From contig NZ_CP012643.1 of the NCBI RefSeq assembly GCF_001310085.1, positions 4,594,001-4,658,000 on the forward strand: DNA of 64,000 bases. The letters are read 5' to 3'. Source of the stretch: Rufibacter tibetensis. GTDB lineage: Bacteria; Bacteroidota; Bacteroidia; Cytophagales; Hymenobacteraceae. Position 1 is the stretch's first letter. Every line of letters starts with the position of its first letter. Below, one piece after another: positions 41,134-49,716 of this stretch. The notes below the pieces were generated by a model. That model had not been told where the DNA came from. It saw nothing but the letters and a program-made list of their open reading frames with translations, and searched no databases. Position numbers and translations under genes: made by a program.

Positions 41134-41181
41134 GGTTGCACTGTGTCATAGGAAAAGTCTTTTCTATGACACAGTGCAACC
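41134..41181. terminator. Terminator with 18-bp stem in a 367-bp intergenic gap
   Basis: Arms 41134-41151 and 41164-41181 pair perfectly, and the stem continues inward with one bulged G (GAAAAG/CTTTTC), leaving almost no loop. The rest of 41090-41456 is AT-rich, holds no ORF I trust, and should contain the promoter for the thioredoxin-like gene. Confidence 0.75.
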
Positions 41182-41456
41182 TAAATCCCTTGTTGGCTTG
41201 AAGTTACTTGTAAAGCCTATTAGAAATGAATAGTTGTTTTATAGCGGGTTTAAAAAACTGCCTCAAAACACCCTTGTAAGGGTATTGCTTCAATGAGTCC
41301 GGATGCGTGTTTAGAATCTATTTCAAACTCCTTCTGGTAGCACAATAGAATTATTATTTTGTCGTATAGAGAATTGATATAAAACAGAATATAAAACTTC
41401 TATTTAATAGGGGTTTAAAAACCTTTTCCTTCTACCTGAGCTTTAGCTTACCTTCG

Positions 41457-41960
41457 ATGTTTCTTTTTCTTTTTGTCATCTATTCACTGTTCAACTCAGT
41501 TGTACTACCTGCTTCTGCAGAGCCCGTCCATTCAGTTATGTCAAATGCTCCAGCTGTTAAAGGAGATTTACAGTGGCTTACGTTAGCACAGGCATTAGAA
41601 AAAAGTAAAAAGCAGCCCAGAAAAATAATGGTAGACGTGTACACTGACTGGTGCGGATGGTGCAAGAAAATGGACAAGCAGGTATACCAGAACCCCGAGG
41701 TTGTCAGGTTGCTGAACAAGAACTTCTATGTAGTTAAACTCAATGCTGAACAACGGCAGGCCATAACCATTGAAGGAAAAACGTACCGGTACCAGGAAAA
41801 ATACAAAGCCCATGAATTAGCGCTGGCGCTCTTGAAAGGACAAATGAGTTACCCTTCCACTGTCTTCCTGAATGAAAAACAACAAGTAATGGAGCGGGTA
41901 CCCGGCTTTATACCACCTAAAGATTTTCTGCGCGCTTTGGCGTATCTTTCGGAAAAATAG
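41457..41960 (+). CDS. Exported thioredoxin-like protein (CxxC)
   Basis: 167 residues with a signal peptide (to about 22). A thioredoxin fold of the DUF255/thioredoxin_7 type begins near 45. The redox motif is in DVYTDWCGWCKKMD (about 59-72, CGWC). The cis-Pro region is SYPSTVFLNEK (about 135-145). Likely a periplasmic reductase or disulfide-handling protein. mnmE follows after 35 bp. Confidence 0.88.
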   Translation: MFLFLFVIYSLFNSVVLPASAEPVHSVMSNAPAVKGDLQWLTLAQALEKSKKQPRKIMVDVYTDWCGWCKKMDKQVYQNPEVVRLLNKNFYVVKLNAEQRQAITIEGKTYRYQEKYKAHELALALLKGQMSYPSTVFLNEKQQVMERVPGFIPPKDFLRALAYLSEK

Positions 41961-41995
41961 CCTCTAAACAGCTTGTTACTCAGGCATAGATAATA

Positions 41996-43375
41996 TTGAT
42001 ACCTTCCATTCTTTCTAAAGATACTATTGTGGCGTTGGCCACTGCCGCAGGTCATGGTGCTATCGCCATCATTCGGCTTTCCGGACCTGAAGCCATTTCT
42101 ATCCTGCATGGTGTTTTCAAAGGTAAGAACCTTCAGAACCAGCCCTCTCATACCCTCCACTTCGGCACCATACGTGATGGGGAGAAAATCTTGGATGAAG
42201 TGGTGGTGTCTTTATTTAAAGCCCCTTCTTCTTACACCAAAGAAGATGTGGTGGAAGTCTCCTGCCATGGTTCTCCTTATATTACCGAGCAGCTTCTAAA
42301 GCTTTTCCTGAAGAAAGGTGCCCGTTTAGCCGAGCCCGGAGAATTCACCAAACGTGCCTTCCTCAACGGGCAGTTTGACCTTGCCCAAGCGGAGGCTGTT
42401 GCTGATCTAATAGCCTCAGACTCTGCTCTGACGCACCAAGTAGCCATGAAGCAGATGCGGGGTGGTTTTTCTCAGGAAATAAAAGCACTTAGGGCTCAGC
42501 TAATTCATTTTGCCTCTATGATCGAGCTGGAGCTGGATTTCAGCGAAGAAGATGTGGAGTTTGCTGACAGAGCAGCGTTGCACCGCCTAATTGCGACTTT
42601 ACAGCGTCTTATTTCAGACCTTTTACAGTCCTTTGAGATGGGGAACGTGCTTAAAAACGGAGTACCAACGGTGATTGCAGGAAAACCTAATGCCGGCAAG
42701 TCAACCCTTCTTAATGCCTTGTTAAACGAGGAAAAAGCCATTGTCTCTGATATACCTGGTACCACCCGTGATGTCATTGAAGACGAAGCCAACATTGGTG
42801 GCATCAGGTTCCGGTTCATAGACACGGCAGGTTTACGCGAAACACTGGATAAAGTAGAAGCCATTGGCGTGGCCCGCACCAAAGAACAGTTGCGGAAAGC
42901 TGCGCTGGTTCTGTACCTCTTTGACCTTTCCTCCACTTCTCCTGCCCAGCTGCAGGAAGAATTAAAAACTCTTGACTTGCCTCAGGTGCCTTACCTTCTA
43001 TTAGGCAACAAGAAAGATTTAGCAACCCTGCAGCAACTGGAAGCTTTTTCGGGCTTTGAAAACCTGGTAGTTCTTTCGGCCGGCACCAAAGATGGAATGG
43101 AAGAGTTACAACAAACTCTTTTAGAGCAGGTAAACGCAAATGAAGCTATAACAGGTGACCGAACCATCGTGACCAATCTGCGCCACTTCCAAAGCTTGAA
43201 GAAAACGGACGATGCGCTACAGGAAGTTATTCAAGGTCTAGACAGTGGCCTAACCAGCGATTGGCTGGCAGCGGACATCAGAAGGTGCTTGTTTTATTTA
43301 GGGGAGATCACGGGTGAAATCACGACAGATGACTTGCTTGATAACATCTTCACCAAGTTTTGCATCGGCAAGTAA
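41996..43375 (+). CDS. mnmE: tRNA uridine-5-carboxymethylaminomethyl GTPase
   Basis: 459 residues. With MnmG, it modifies the wobble uridine of tRNAs. The N-terminal folate-binding domain starts SKDTIVALATAAGHGAIAIIRLSG in pieces (8-31). G domain: GKPNAGKST (about 228-236), DIPGTTRD, DTAGLRET and NKKD. The C-terminal KFCIGK motif with the essential Cys is intact. No ATG is available near the expected start; a TTG at 41996 gives the best fit. The 3' end of this gene abuts the accessory region, a position used by some known islands (for example SGI1 in trmE). Confidence 0.93.
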   Translation: MIPSILSKDTIVALATAAGHGAIAIIRLSGPEAISILHGVFKGKNLQNQPSHTLHFGTIRDGEKILDEVVVSLFKAPSSYTKEDVVEVSCHGSPYITEQLLKLFLKKGARLAEPGEFTKRAFLNGQFDLAQAEAVADLIASDSALTHQVAMKQMRGGFSQEIKALRAQLIHFASMIELELDFSEEDVEFADRAALHRLIATLQRLISDLLQSFEMGNVLKNGVPTVIAGKPNAGKSTLLNALLNEEKAIVSDIPGTTRDVIEDEANIGGIRFRFIDTAGLRETLDKVEAIGVARTKEQLRKAALVLYLFDLSSTSPAQLQEELKTLDLPQVPYLLLGNKKDLATLQQLEAFSGFENLVVLSAGTKDGMEELQQTLLEQVNANEAITGDRTIVTNLRHFQSLKKTDDALQEVIQGLDSGLTSDWLAADIRRCLFYLGEITGEITTDDLLDNIFTKFCIGK

Positions 43376-43449
43376 GCCACTCTAAAAACGCCTTTTTTTT
43401 ATCGTATAGCACGATTTTAAAGGATTTCAACGGTATACAATACACTTTT

Positions 43450-43491
43450 AAAGGAAGAATTTGTGACGATTTTGTTACGAATTCTTCCTTT
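43450..43491. terminator. Inverted repeat downstream of mnmE
   Basis: 12-bp perfect arms AAAGGAAGAATT / AATTCTTCCTTT (43450-43461 and 43480-43491) with an 18-nt loop that is itself partly palindromic (GTGAC...GTTAC). Probably the mnmE terminator; it also sits at the presumed island edge. Confidence 0.6.
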
Positions 43492-43522
43492 TTGCATTCA
43501 CACCATGTAGTATGCGAAATGA

Positions 43523-43552
43523 TGTCCACTCCTGTCCACTCCCGTCCATTGC
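43523..43552. repeat. Tandem TGTCCACTCC repeats at island edge
   Basis: Two perfect 10-bp copies (43523-43532 and 43533-43542) and one degenerate copy (43543-43552). Placed just upstream of the first HTH gene of the integrase module, they could be arm-type binding sites for the recombinase or its partner; that is inference. Confidence 0.5.
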
Positions 43553-43583
43553 TGACCAGCAAAGACTAAAATAGTCCAAGGAC

Positions 43584-43943
43584 ATGAGCAGCAATATTAG
43601 GCTAACCCGAAGATGCCATGTGTGTGGTGTTTCATTTGTCGCCAAGACCACAGTTACTAAAAACTGCTCTGACCGCTGTGCCAAAAAAGCTTATAAGCTT
43701 AAAATCAAAAATCAAAAGGTTTATGCTTCTGAATCTGAGACAAGCTCTCAAATACCTTATGTAGCAATAGAAATTTCAGCTAAGTCCTACCTCTCAATTA
43801 AAGAGGCCGCTTTACTATATGGGGTGTCTGAAAAGACGATTCGAAGAAAGATTGCGAGAAAAGAGATGCCAATAATTAGATTTTCTAAAAGAATTGTATT
43901 AATAAAAAAAGAATTTGAGAATTTATTGAGAATTGAAACTTAA
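43584..43943 (+). CDS. Zinc-finger plus helix-turn-helix protein (excisionase-like)
   Basis: 119 residues. The N-terminus has CHVCGVSF...CSDRCAKKAY, a four-Cys Zn ribbon (about 11-36). The C-terminal half has YLSIKEAALLYGVSEKTIRRKIARKEMP (about 69-96), a MerR/excisionase-like HTH where the helix-turn-helix reads ALLYGVSEKTIRRKI. It heads the HTH-HTH-recombinase module. Probably directs excision or transcription of the element. Confidence 0.7.
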   Translation: MSSNIRLTRRCHVCGVSFVAKTTVTKNCSDRCAKKAYKLKIKNQKVYASESETSSQIPYVAIEISAKSYLSIKEAALLYGVSEKTIRRKIARKEMPIIRFSKRIVLIKKEFENLLRIET

Positions 43944-44016
43944 GAAACAAAACAAATGCATTTTCAAATACCATAATAGATGAAATCAAATAATAACATT
44001 AAACACATCTATTAAA

Positions 44017-44304
44017 ATGAATAAAAATGAATGCACTTTATTAAAGCTTCAAGAACTTCAAATGACTATAAGTATTAAGAAGGATTTATGGGAGACTGCT
44101 TTGATAAACCAGGAAGAAGCAGCTTTCCTTTTAGGTATTTCCAAAGAAACGCTAAGAGACAAGGCCACCGAGTATAAACAAATAAGAAACGGTAATAAAA
44201 TTTACTACGACCCAAAACAACTTAAAAACTCACTAATGAATCCAACCCATAGAAGTTACTTAGGTGAGTCAGATTTGGATTCTGTTTTTAATAGCCACTT
44301 ATAA
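44017..44304 (+). CDS. Small helix-turn-helix protein
   Basis: 95 residues. The core LINQEEAAFLLGISKETLRDKATEYKQIRNGNKIYY (about 29-64) is an excisionase-type winged HTH. It is related in layout, but not closely in sequence, to the preceding HTH protein. Twelve bp before the recombinase gene, so co-transcription is likely. Confidence 0.65.
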   Translation: MNKNECTLLKLQELQMTISIKKDLWETALINQEEAAFLLGISKETLRDKATEYKQIRNGNKIYYDPKQLKNSLMNPTHRSYLGESDLDSVFNSHL

Positions 44305-44315
44305 TTTTTAAAAAG

Positions 44316-45404
44316 ATGAACGTTAAAATAAGAAAAAGAGAAAATAAAAATTTCACCAAGGTTTATGTAGATATCTATTATGGATTTGGAAAAAGAGAAT
44401 ACATTACCGTTGGTAAGCTTTATCCACCAAACAATAACCCTATGGTTATCAAAGCCAATGAAGCAGTTAAAAAACAAGCTATTGAGATAGTTACACAAAT
44501 TAAGAAAGGAAATAACCCTTACTCCTTCCACTCTACTTCCACCTACACATTAAATTCTGATTTTACTGATTATTTCAAATGTATAGCTGAAAGAAAAAAG
44601 GATTCAAGTAGTCAATACATCTCTTCTTATAATCACTTTATGAAATTCATAGGATTTAAAAAGATATCTTTTCAGGACTTGAATAAAGAATTAGTGTCAA
44701 GGTTTCAAGACTATCTATTTGATAAAGCATTGTCAAAGAAAAAAATGCCTCTTAGTAATAACACTGCTGTAGCTTACTTTGAAAAGCTTTCAATTGTAAT
44801 CAATGCATCCATTGAAGAAGAAATAATTGCAAAAAATCCAATATACTCTTTAAAATTAAAGAGAAAATATATTCAGCCTCAACGTAGTTTCTTAACATTG
44901 GACGAAATAAAAAGACTTGAGAATCAACCTTTAGGTGAACATGGTGTTCTAAAGCGAGCTTTTTTATTCAGTTGTTATACAGGATTTCGATTTGGAGATA
45001 TTTTAAAATTGAAAAGAAGCAACATTTATTCTATTGACGGTAGTAAGTACGCATGTTCTTTTAAAATGGAAAAAACTAAAGAACCATTGGTTATACCATT
45101 AAATCAAAAAGCTTATAACCTGATTAAAAATGAGCTATCAAAAAAACCAAATGAAAGAATCTTTGAAGGTTTAACATATAGCCAATCTAATGTTATCATT
45201 AGCAAGTGGGTGGAAAGCGCAGAAATATATAAGCATATAACCTATCATAATTCTCGACATACCTTTGCATGCAATTTAATCCAGACCAACAGTGATATAT
45301 TTGAGGTAAAGAATTTGTTAGGACACCAAGACATAAAAACAACTATGGTCTATGCTAAAACTACCAGCGAAAGACTTAGGAGTTCTGTAGAGCGTTTAGA
45401 TTAA
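44316..45404 (+). CDS. Tyrosine recombinase/integrase (CTnDOT/phage-like)
   Basis: 362 residues. N-terminal arm-binding region (1-70), SAM-like core-binding domain (about 80-180) and catalytic domain. The catalytic set is visible: R225 (TGFRFGD), K near 253, H311 and R314 (HNSRHTFA), H337 (LLGHQD) and Y346 (MVYAK). The arm domain and lack of a recognisable IntI patch make it a transposon/phage-type integrase, not an integron integrase. Lies 941 bp after mnmE, with two HTH genes between. Followed by a 15-bp-stem terminator. Confidence 0.9.
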   Translation: MNVKIRKRENKNFTKVYVDIYYGFGKREYITVGKLYPPNNNPMVIKANEAVKKQAIEIVTQIKKGNNPYSFHSTSTYTLNSDFTDYFKCIAERKKDSSSQYISSYNHFMKFIGFKKISFQDLNKELVSRFQDYLFDKALSKKKMPLSNNTAVAYFEKLSIVINASIEEEIIAKNPIYSLKLKRKYIQPQRSFLTLDEIKRLENQPLGEHGVLKRAFLFSCYTGFRFGDILKLKRSNIYSIDGSKYACSFKMEKTKEPLVIPLNQKAYNLIKNELSKKPNERIFEGLTYSQSNVIISKWVESAEIYKHITYHNSRHTFACNLIQTNSDIFEVKNLLGHQDIKTTMVYAKTTSERLRSSVERLD

Positions 45405-45409
45405 CATAT

Positions 45410-45457
45410 ATGGTATCGCAGGAGATTTATGTAAATGATAACCTCCTGCGATACCAT
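45410..45457 (+). terminator. Terminator of the recombinase gene
   Basis: 15-bp perfect stem (45410-45424 with 45443-45457), 18-nt loop, directly after the recombinase stop. The remainder of the gap to 45650 holds no recognised gene. Confidence 0.7.
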
Positions 45458-45650
45458 ACGTGTTTTAAGAATTTTCATTTAGCCCAACACATTTATAAAT
45501 ACTATTGCCTCTGGCCGCAAACCTTGACAATTCCTGCCACACCTTAATTTCGAATGACACTTACAGGAGGGGTGCCCTATCTTAGCCTCTTCTTGCAACT
45601 CTTATGCAAATGCAGGGGCTGTGTACATTGCGGCAAATTAATCCGTAACC

Positions 45651-45833
45651 ATGATTCAGCTCTTCATCCTTATTCTGGTGCTTCTTCCCATTATCTTGTT
45701 TACTGTTTATAAGAGGATGAAAAGCCAACTGGGCACGCTTTCCATGAATGTAGTTTTTGGATTAATCTGCCTTATAACCCTTGTTGTGTGGTTTTACGCC
45801 TTTGCCTGGTTGTGTTTCATGTTAACTGCATAA
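45651..45833 (+). CDS. Small two-helix membrane protein
   Basis: 60 residues, two hydrophobic helices (about 2-19 and 33-58) with a short basic loop (KRMKSQ). Nine bp before the next plus-strand small membrane-protein gene, so probably translated from the same message. Unknown function; no counterpart of this gene precedes the second copy of the downstream module. Confidence 0.5.
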   Translation: MIQLFILILVLLPIILFTVYKRMKSQLGTLSMNVVFGLICLITLVVWFYAFAWLCFMLTA

Positions 45834-45842
45834 ATAGACACC

Positions 45843-46094
45843 ATGACTCAAGCCTCGTTTACAACGGTACTTGCCATTGCCTCCATTGTCTTCCTCGTTT
45901 ACATGAACCGCTGGATGGTTCATCAGGGATTCCCTAGCCCAGTCAGGCTTAAGGTGTCCGTAATGCTGGCCATTGTTGCGGTACTGGCGTCCTGGGGGCT
46001 GATGTGGATGCTGCGTATGTATGTTCTTCACCAGGATGTAAAAAGAGAAAGGGATGCCGATGCCCCTATCAAAGTGGCACTAACATCCCTTTAA
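45843..46094 (+). CDS. Small membrane protein of the duplicated convergent module, copy 1
   Basis: 83 residues. A first helix (about 4-21), then NRWMVHQGFPSPVRLK, a second helix (about 40-62) and a charged C-tail. Closely similar to the protein at 51870-52133, sharing NRWMV, VRL and SVMLAIVAVLASWGL. Unknown function. Its 3' end faces a minus-strand gene that is also duplicated. Confidence 0.65.
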   Translation: MTQASFTTVLAIASIVFLVYMNRWMVHQGFPSPVRLKVSVMLAIVAVLASWGLMWMLRMYVLHQDVKRERDADAPIKVALTSL

Positions 46095-46322
46095 GACAGA
46101 CAGACTGTTTAACTCTTTAGTGGACTATCCCTCCTGTTGGGTCTTCGGTTTTCTACCTCTTTTAGCACCTTTGGCCTTAGTGTTTCCTTCTGGTAACTGG
46201 TTAATCAACTCACGCATCTGGGCAAATATACCAAGTACAGACTGTACCTCTTCTACGTTTGCAGCTTGGCGTATTATATCCATCTGCATCTGGTCAATCT
46301 TACCTTTTACTAGTTCTCTCAT
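45903..46322. repeat. Direct repeat copy 1 (two-gene module)
   Basis: DNA from the middle of the membrane-protein gene, through the convergent intergenic stretch (CTCTTTAGTGGACTATCCCT identical in both), to the start of the MRELV gene is closely similar to 51927-52355, in the same orientation about 6 kb away. Confidence 0.8.
46125..46322 (-). CDS. Small helical protein with basic KRGRKP tail, copy 1
   Basis: 65 residues: a helical, mildly coiled N-terminal part (MRELVKGKIDQMQMDIIRQ, VEEVQSVLGIFAQMRELI) and a C-terminal AKGAKRGRKPKTQ segment that looks like an AT-hook. DNA binding is a guess. Paired tail to tail with the membrane-protein gene, exactly as in copy 2. Confidence 0.65.
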   Translation of the reverse strand: MRELVKGKIDQMQMDIIRQAANVEEVQSVLGIFAQMRELINQLPEGNTKAKGAKRGRKPKTQQEG

Positions 46323-46429
46323 TATGTTTTTAATTAATGTATAAGCTTAAACATTTTTTTTACAGAAGTAAGTTTATTACTGACAATAATAAACAAAACA
46401 CATCAAGGTAAGTACTTAGTAACAGAATA

Positions 46430-47254
46430 TTATAGTTTCGCCCAGCGATGACTATTCCCTGAGGAACAACCCCACGAACTTGGGCGACTACTACTATACA
46501 CGACCCCACCACAGCTAGAGCATGAATATGCATCATCACCTGTTTCTCCCAATTTATTCCAACGGTGACTCTTCCCTGAGGAACAACCCCACGAACTTGG
46601 GCGTGTATCTTTTTTAATGAATACACCACACTCTGAACACCCGTAATTATCCAGCTTTTGTTTTTTAATTTGTTTTTCCCTGATTTCTTTCTTTGGAAGT
46701 GAAGTTTCCCTATTCTCTTCCTTCACTCCGCCCCCACTTAACTTCATTATACCTCCAATAACAATTATACCAAGAACAGCTATGATTATGTATCCGATAT
46801 ACGGTACATTTTCCGCCTCTGAATTCGTTGCAAGATTAGATTCCTGACTATTGACTGGTAAATTATCTAAATTGTCATAGAGGAATTTATTTGCAACATA
46901 TCCCCTAATACCATTTCCTGTTTCAATTAATGACCACTTTTTATATTCTTCAATAACTCTCACGACATCTCCCGAAATAGCTTCCCCAACTACATTATAT
47001 TTAGTTCCTACTCCCTCACGGATGTTTAGCCTTTCAGTATTTATTATCTTTGTTATTTCTGAATACCGTGTGCCACCTAAAGAGTTTTCTGTTGAATTAT
47101 CATCTTCATATGTTGAAGGCGCAAGGGAATCTGAGTATAACTCTTGTCCGAATAATAAAGAATTAGAAAAAAGCAGTAAAGCAAAAGATAACATTATCTT
47201 TTTCAACGTTAAATTCTGACTAGAATCTTTTAATACTTTGAAAGCAACAGACAT
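46430..47254 (-). CDS. SH3-domain protein with membrane helix and doubled Zn-ribbon-like C-terminus
   Basis: 274 residues. Signal-like helix (about 19-35), an SH3_3-type domain (LNIREGVGTKYNVVGEAISG ... GIRGYVANKFL, about 74-128), a transmembrane helix (about 150-168), a Lys/Glu-rich linker and then two near-identical modules of about 35 residues, each with CxxCG, RPSSWGCSSG and SHRWxKLG. The last block may bind zinc or a cell-surface ligand. An alternative start at M21 would also give a signal peptide. The repeats are obvious at DNA level. Confidence 0.65.
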   Translation of the reverse strand: MSVAFKVLKDSSQNLTLKKIMLSFALLLFSNSLLFGQELYSDSLAPSTYEDDNSTENSLGGTRYSEITKIINTERLNIREGVGTKYNVVGEAISGDVVRVIEEYKKWSLIETGNGIRGYVANKFLYDNLDNLPVNSQESNLATNSEAENVPYIGYIIIAVLGIIVIGGIMKLSGGGVKEENRETSLPKKEIREKQIKKQKLDNYGCSECGVFIKKDTRPSSWGCSSGKSHRWNKLGETGDDAYSCSSCGGVVYSSSRPSSWGCSSGNSHRWAKL

Positions 47255-47486
47255 ATTTTTATAATTTTAATGCAATAGATAAACACAATCTTTAAATGTA
47301 AAAAACCAAATATATGTTTTTTTAATTATAAATAACCATTACACTCATAATCTATTAAAACAGTAAGAGCGGGAATTGGAAAAAAAATTGGGAAGAGAGG
47401 CACACTCTATAACAACACAAACAATATTAGCAATACATGAAATGTACTTTTACTTGCTGCCAGTTGTAAATTGTGACAAATATTTA
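47255..47486. other. 232-bp AT-rich intergenic gap
   Basis: No ORF, RNA or hairpin recognised; should contain the promoter of the SH3 protein gene and the end of the nuclease gene transcript. Confidence 0.35.
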
Positions 47487-48404
47487 TTAGACATCTTTAA
47501 CGAATCCATTTAGTGTTATCCAATCCCTCAACTTTACCAAGTTCCTGAATCCGTTCTCCACTAAATCAACTTGGGTATCAAAATCTTTTGTTCTATCAAC
47601 CACGCCTGAGAAAATCCTTATTGAAAAACTCTTACTGTGCCTGACCAGACGAGCACCTTGAGGCAGATTATCACTGAGCCTTGCTTCAAACCCATCTGGG
47701 AAACCGTTGAATGTTGCATCCACATTGCCCTGCCTCAGCTTGTGGTAAAAAATAACCCCGTTCAAACCTTCACTATAAAGCATTGGCCAGTCGCTGTTAT
47801 GGGGAACGATGCTAGGTTCTTTCATCTTAAGGCTAGGGTAAGCAGCCTCCCTGTATGACCAGTAGGCATGCCAGAACTTCTGCACTGGCTCGGAGTTTAA
47901 TGGCTGATACCCTCTCCTGAGTTTCTCTACTGCAATTTTTAGCAGCTTACTTTTGAAAAGGCTCCGTTTTGTATTTCCCTCTTCAAACCAATTGGCTATT
48001 TGCTCATAAGATATGAAAGAATTAAAATCACCCTGGTTTTCACAATACAGTTGCGGTGCAACCAACACACAGAACGCCTCTTGGCAATTGTCATTATCTA
48101 TATACTTAGCGGCTCTCTCCCTGTATCTACCGTGCTGGTTATCCTGGAAGTTGGCGTCAAGCTTGTTTTCTATAAGAATGTAGATAGTTGATTCAGAAGA
48201 CTCATAGGAAAAGAGAATGTCTGTCTCTCCTAGCCCGAAAGCAGAGATGCTTCTCCATGCACCTTTGGACTTTGTAAGTTTCGGCAAACCAAGCTCTTGA
48301 ATAAACCATTCACAGAAGGAGTCGTCAGTGGATAGTTCCTCAAGAAGAAGCATATCCACGTCTCTCTCCTGTATTGATTCAACAGGTAGTATTGTATATT
48401 CCAT
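47487..48404 (-). CDS. PD-(D/E)XK nuclease superfamily protein
   Basis: 305 residues, cytoplasmic. The core GLGETDILFSY (58-68, D62) followed by YILIENKLDANFQDNQHGRYRERA (75-98, with E79 and K81 in IENK) is the D-x17-ExK layout of restriction-like nucleases, and the QHGRYRERA helix is often seen in this subfamily. The C-terminal 130 residues are of unknown fold. Such proteins occur in defence islands or DNA repair; no specific partner is adjacent. Length is typical of stand-alone PD-(D/E)XK proteins. Confidence 0.8.
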   Translation of the reverse strand: MEYTILPVESIQERDVDMLLLEELSTDDSFCEWFIQELGLPKLTKSKGAWRSISAFGLGETDILFSYESSESTIYILIENKLDANFQDNQHGRYRERAAKYIDNDNCQEAFCVLVAPQLYCENQGDFNSFISYEQIANWFEEGNTKRSLFKSKLLKIAVEKLRRGYQPLNSEPVQKFWHAYWSYREAAYPSLKMKEPSIVPHNSDWPMLYSEGLNGVIFYHKLRQGNVDATFNGFPDGFEARLSDNLPQGARLVRHSKSFSIRIFSGVVDRTKDFDTQVDLVENGFRNLVKLRDWITLNGFVKDV

Positions 48405-48462
48405 TTCAGCTTTGAGATTGCTTTCTAAGATTTAACAAAAACATGTAGTATGAACTTAGATA

Positions 48463-49461
48463 TTAGAAGTGTTTAGATATTAGCCTTTCCATAATTACAG
48501 CCTCCTGCTCCAACTTACTGTTAGTGTAACCTTCCGATAAACACTCAGAAAGGTATTGCTCTAGGAATGGCTGGATTCCACCCAGTCTTTCATACTGCAT
48601 AGTATGGCAGAGTTCATGCACCACCAGTTTCTTATCATACCAGTGGTCTGCCCTTACATAGATACCGTGCCTGTATGTTATTGCCAAAGTATATTTACCT
48701 ATAAGCCCCAATACTTCAGCTGCTGACTTAAGCTGTGGATTTTTTGGTGCAGGTATTTCATCAACCTTCAGGAGTCTTACTCTCCCGATGTCTTGCACCC
48801 CAATTGACGAAGCAAAGTTTTTGTACTCCCTATCCAGCGGCACCCCGTTTTCTAGGATAAACTTCTCCTGCTGCTCTGCCCATTCACATGCCAGAGGTAA
48901 CAGCCTTTCAAGCTGCTCGGAACTAATCAACGTTTTTGTCTTGTCCTTCTTGGTGGTGCCTAGTTGCTGTTCAGTATAAGGAAGCCTCTCCAATGTCATC
49001 TCCATATTGAAGAGTTTGCTTTGAAAGCCTAAGTTCTGATATAATGCTATGGCCTTTGGGTTATCAGCATGCACAAAGAGCTTGGCTTTCTCTGCCCCAT
49101 TATTCTTACCCCATTCCATTGCTCTGTTCATGAGCATCTTCCCATATCCCCTACCACCAACGGATTCATCAACCATGATATCTTCTATGTTGCAGTACTT
49201 GGTAGAGTTGTATATGGAGCGGTTGGTTTCAATATCAGCGAGGACAAAACCAGCAACTACGCCCTGAACAAGAAGCACGATAAGTGTCGAGCTTGAGGAA
49301 TCGATATAGTCTACAACTTTCATTGTAAAATAAGATTCCTTATCACCCACTTCTGCGAAGAATTCCTGGTCTAATCCTTGGTGGAACTCCATAGACTTTC
49401 CCCACAAATTAACCACCTCGTCTATATGCTCGTAGGTGCCTTCTAAAATCTTATATTCCAT
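48463..49461 (-). CDS. GNAT acetyltransferase fused to a zincin-like (HExxH) domain
   Basis: 332 residues. Residues 1-160 are a GNAT fold, with the acetyl-CoA loop VGGRGYGKML (101-110) and ADNPKAIALYQNLGF (132-146). After a 45-residue linker, 230-332 form a second domain that contains VHELCHTMQYERLGG (281-295): HELCH is the HExxH of a metalloprotease, with SECLSEGY (305-312) supplying a possible third ligand. The two activities in one chain are unusual. Peptidase activity is inferred from the motif only. Confidence 0.75.
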   Translation of the reverse strand: MEYKILEGTYEHIDEVVNLWGKSMEFHQGLDQEFFAEVGDKESYFTMKVVDYIDSSSSTLIVLLVQGVVAGFVLADIETNRSIYNSTKYCNIEDIMVDESVGGRGYGKMLMNRAMEWGKNNGAEKAKLFVHADNPKAIALYQNLGFQSKLFNMEMTLERLPYTEQQLGTTKKDKTKTLISSEQLERLLPLACEWAEQQEKFILENGVPLDREYKNFASSIGVQDIGRVRLLKVDEIPAPKNPQLKSAAEVLGLIGKYTLAITYRHGIYVRADHWYDKKLVVHELCHTMQYERLGGIQPFLEQYLSECLSEGYTNSKLEQEAVIMERLISKHF

Positions 49462-49716
49462 TATTGGTCAGCTTTTCATACAAAAAAGATTGAGCCAGGA
49501 ACCCCCATCTAGTTTGCCATTCACCTATACTTTTGGGCGAGTTATGTTAAAGTTGAAAGATTAGGAAAAATGTTGTTGTTTACCTCATTACAAGGAAGCA
49601 GAAGCTAAAAGATGTAAAGAAGTTAAGCAAATTGAATTCTTTATCAATTTATAGCACTTTATAACTAACCGACTTTAGGTTAGTACCTTATTACATGTTT
49701 GACTGGATTTCTGATA

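Noticed and set aside
44316-45404. Tyrosine recombinase as the integron integrase IntI
   Set aside because: It has an N-terminal arm-binding domain and the TGFRFGD / HNSRHTFA / LLGHQD pattern of CTnDOT/phage integrases, no recognisable IntI patch region, and lies at the far, decayed side of the array.
46360-46629. Minus-strand ORF with repeated AQVRGVVPQG units
   Set aside because: It is an out-of-frame reading of the duplicated Zn-ribbon-like module; the repeats follow from the DNA repeat.
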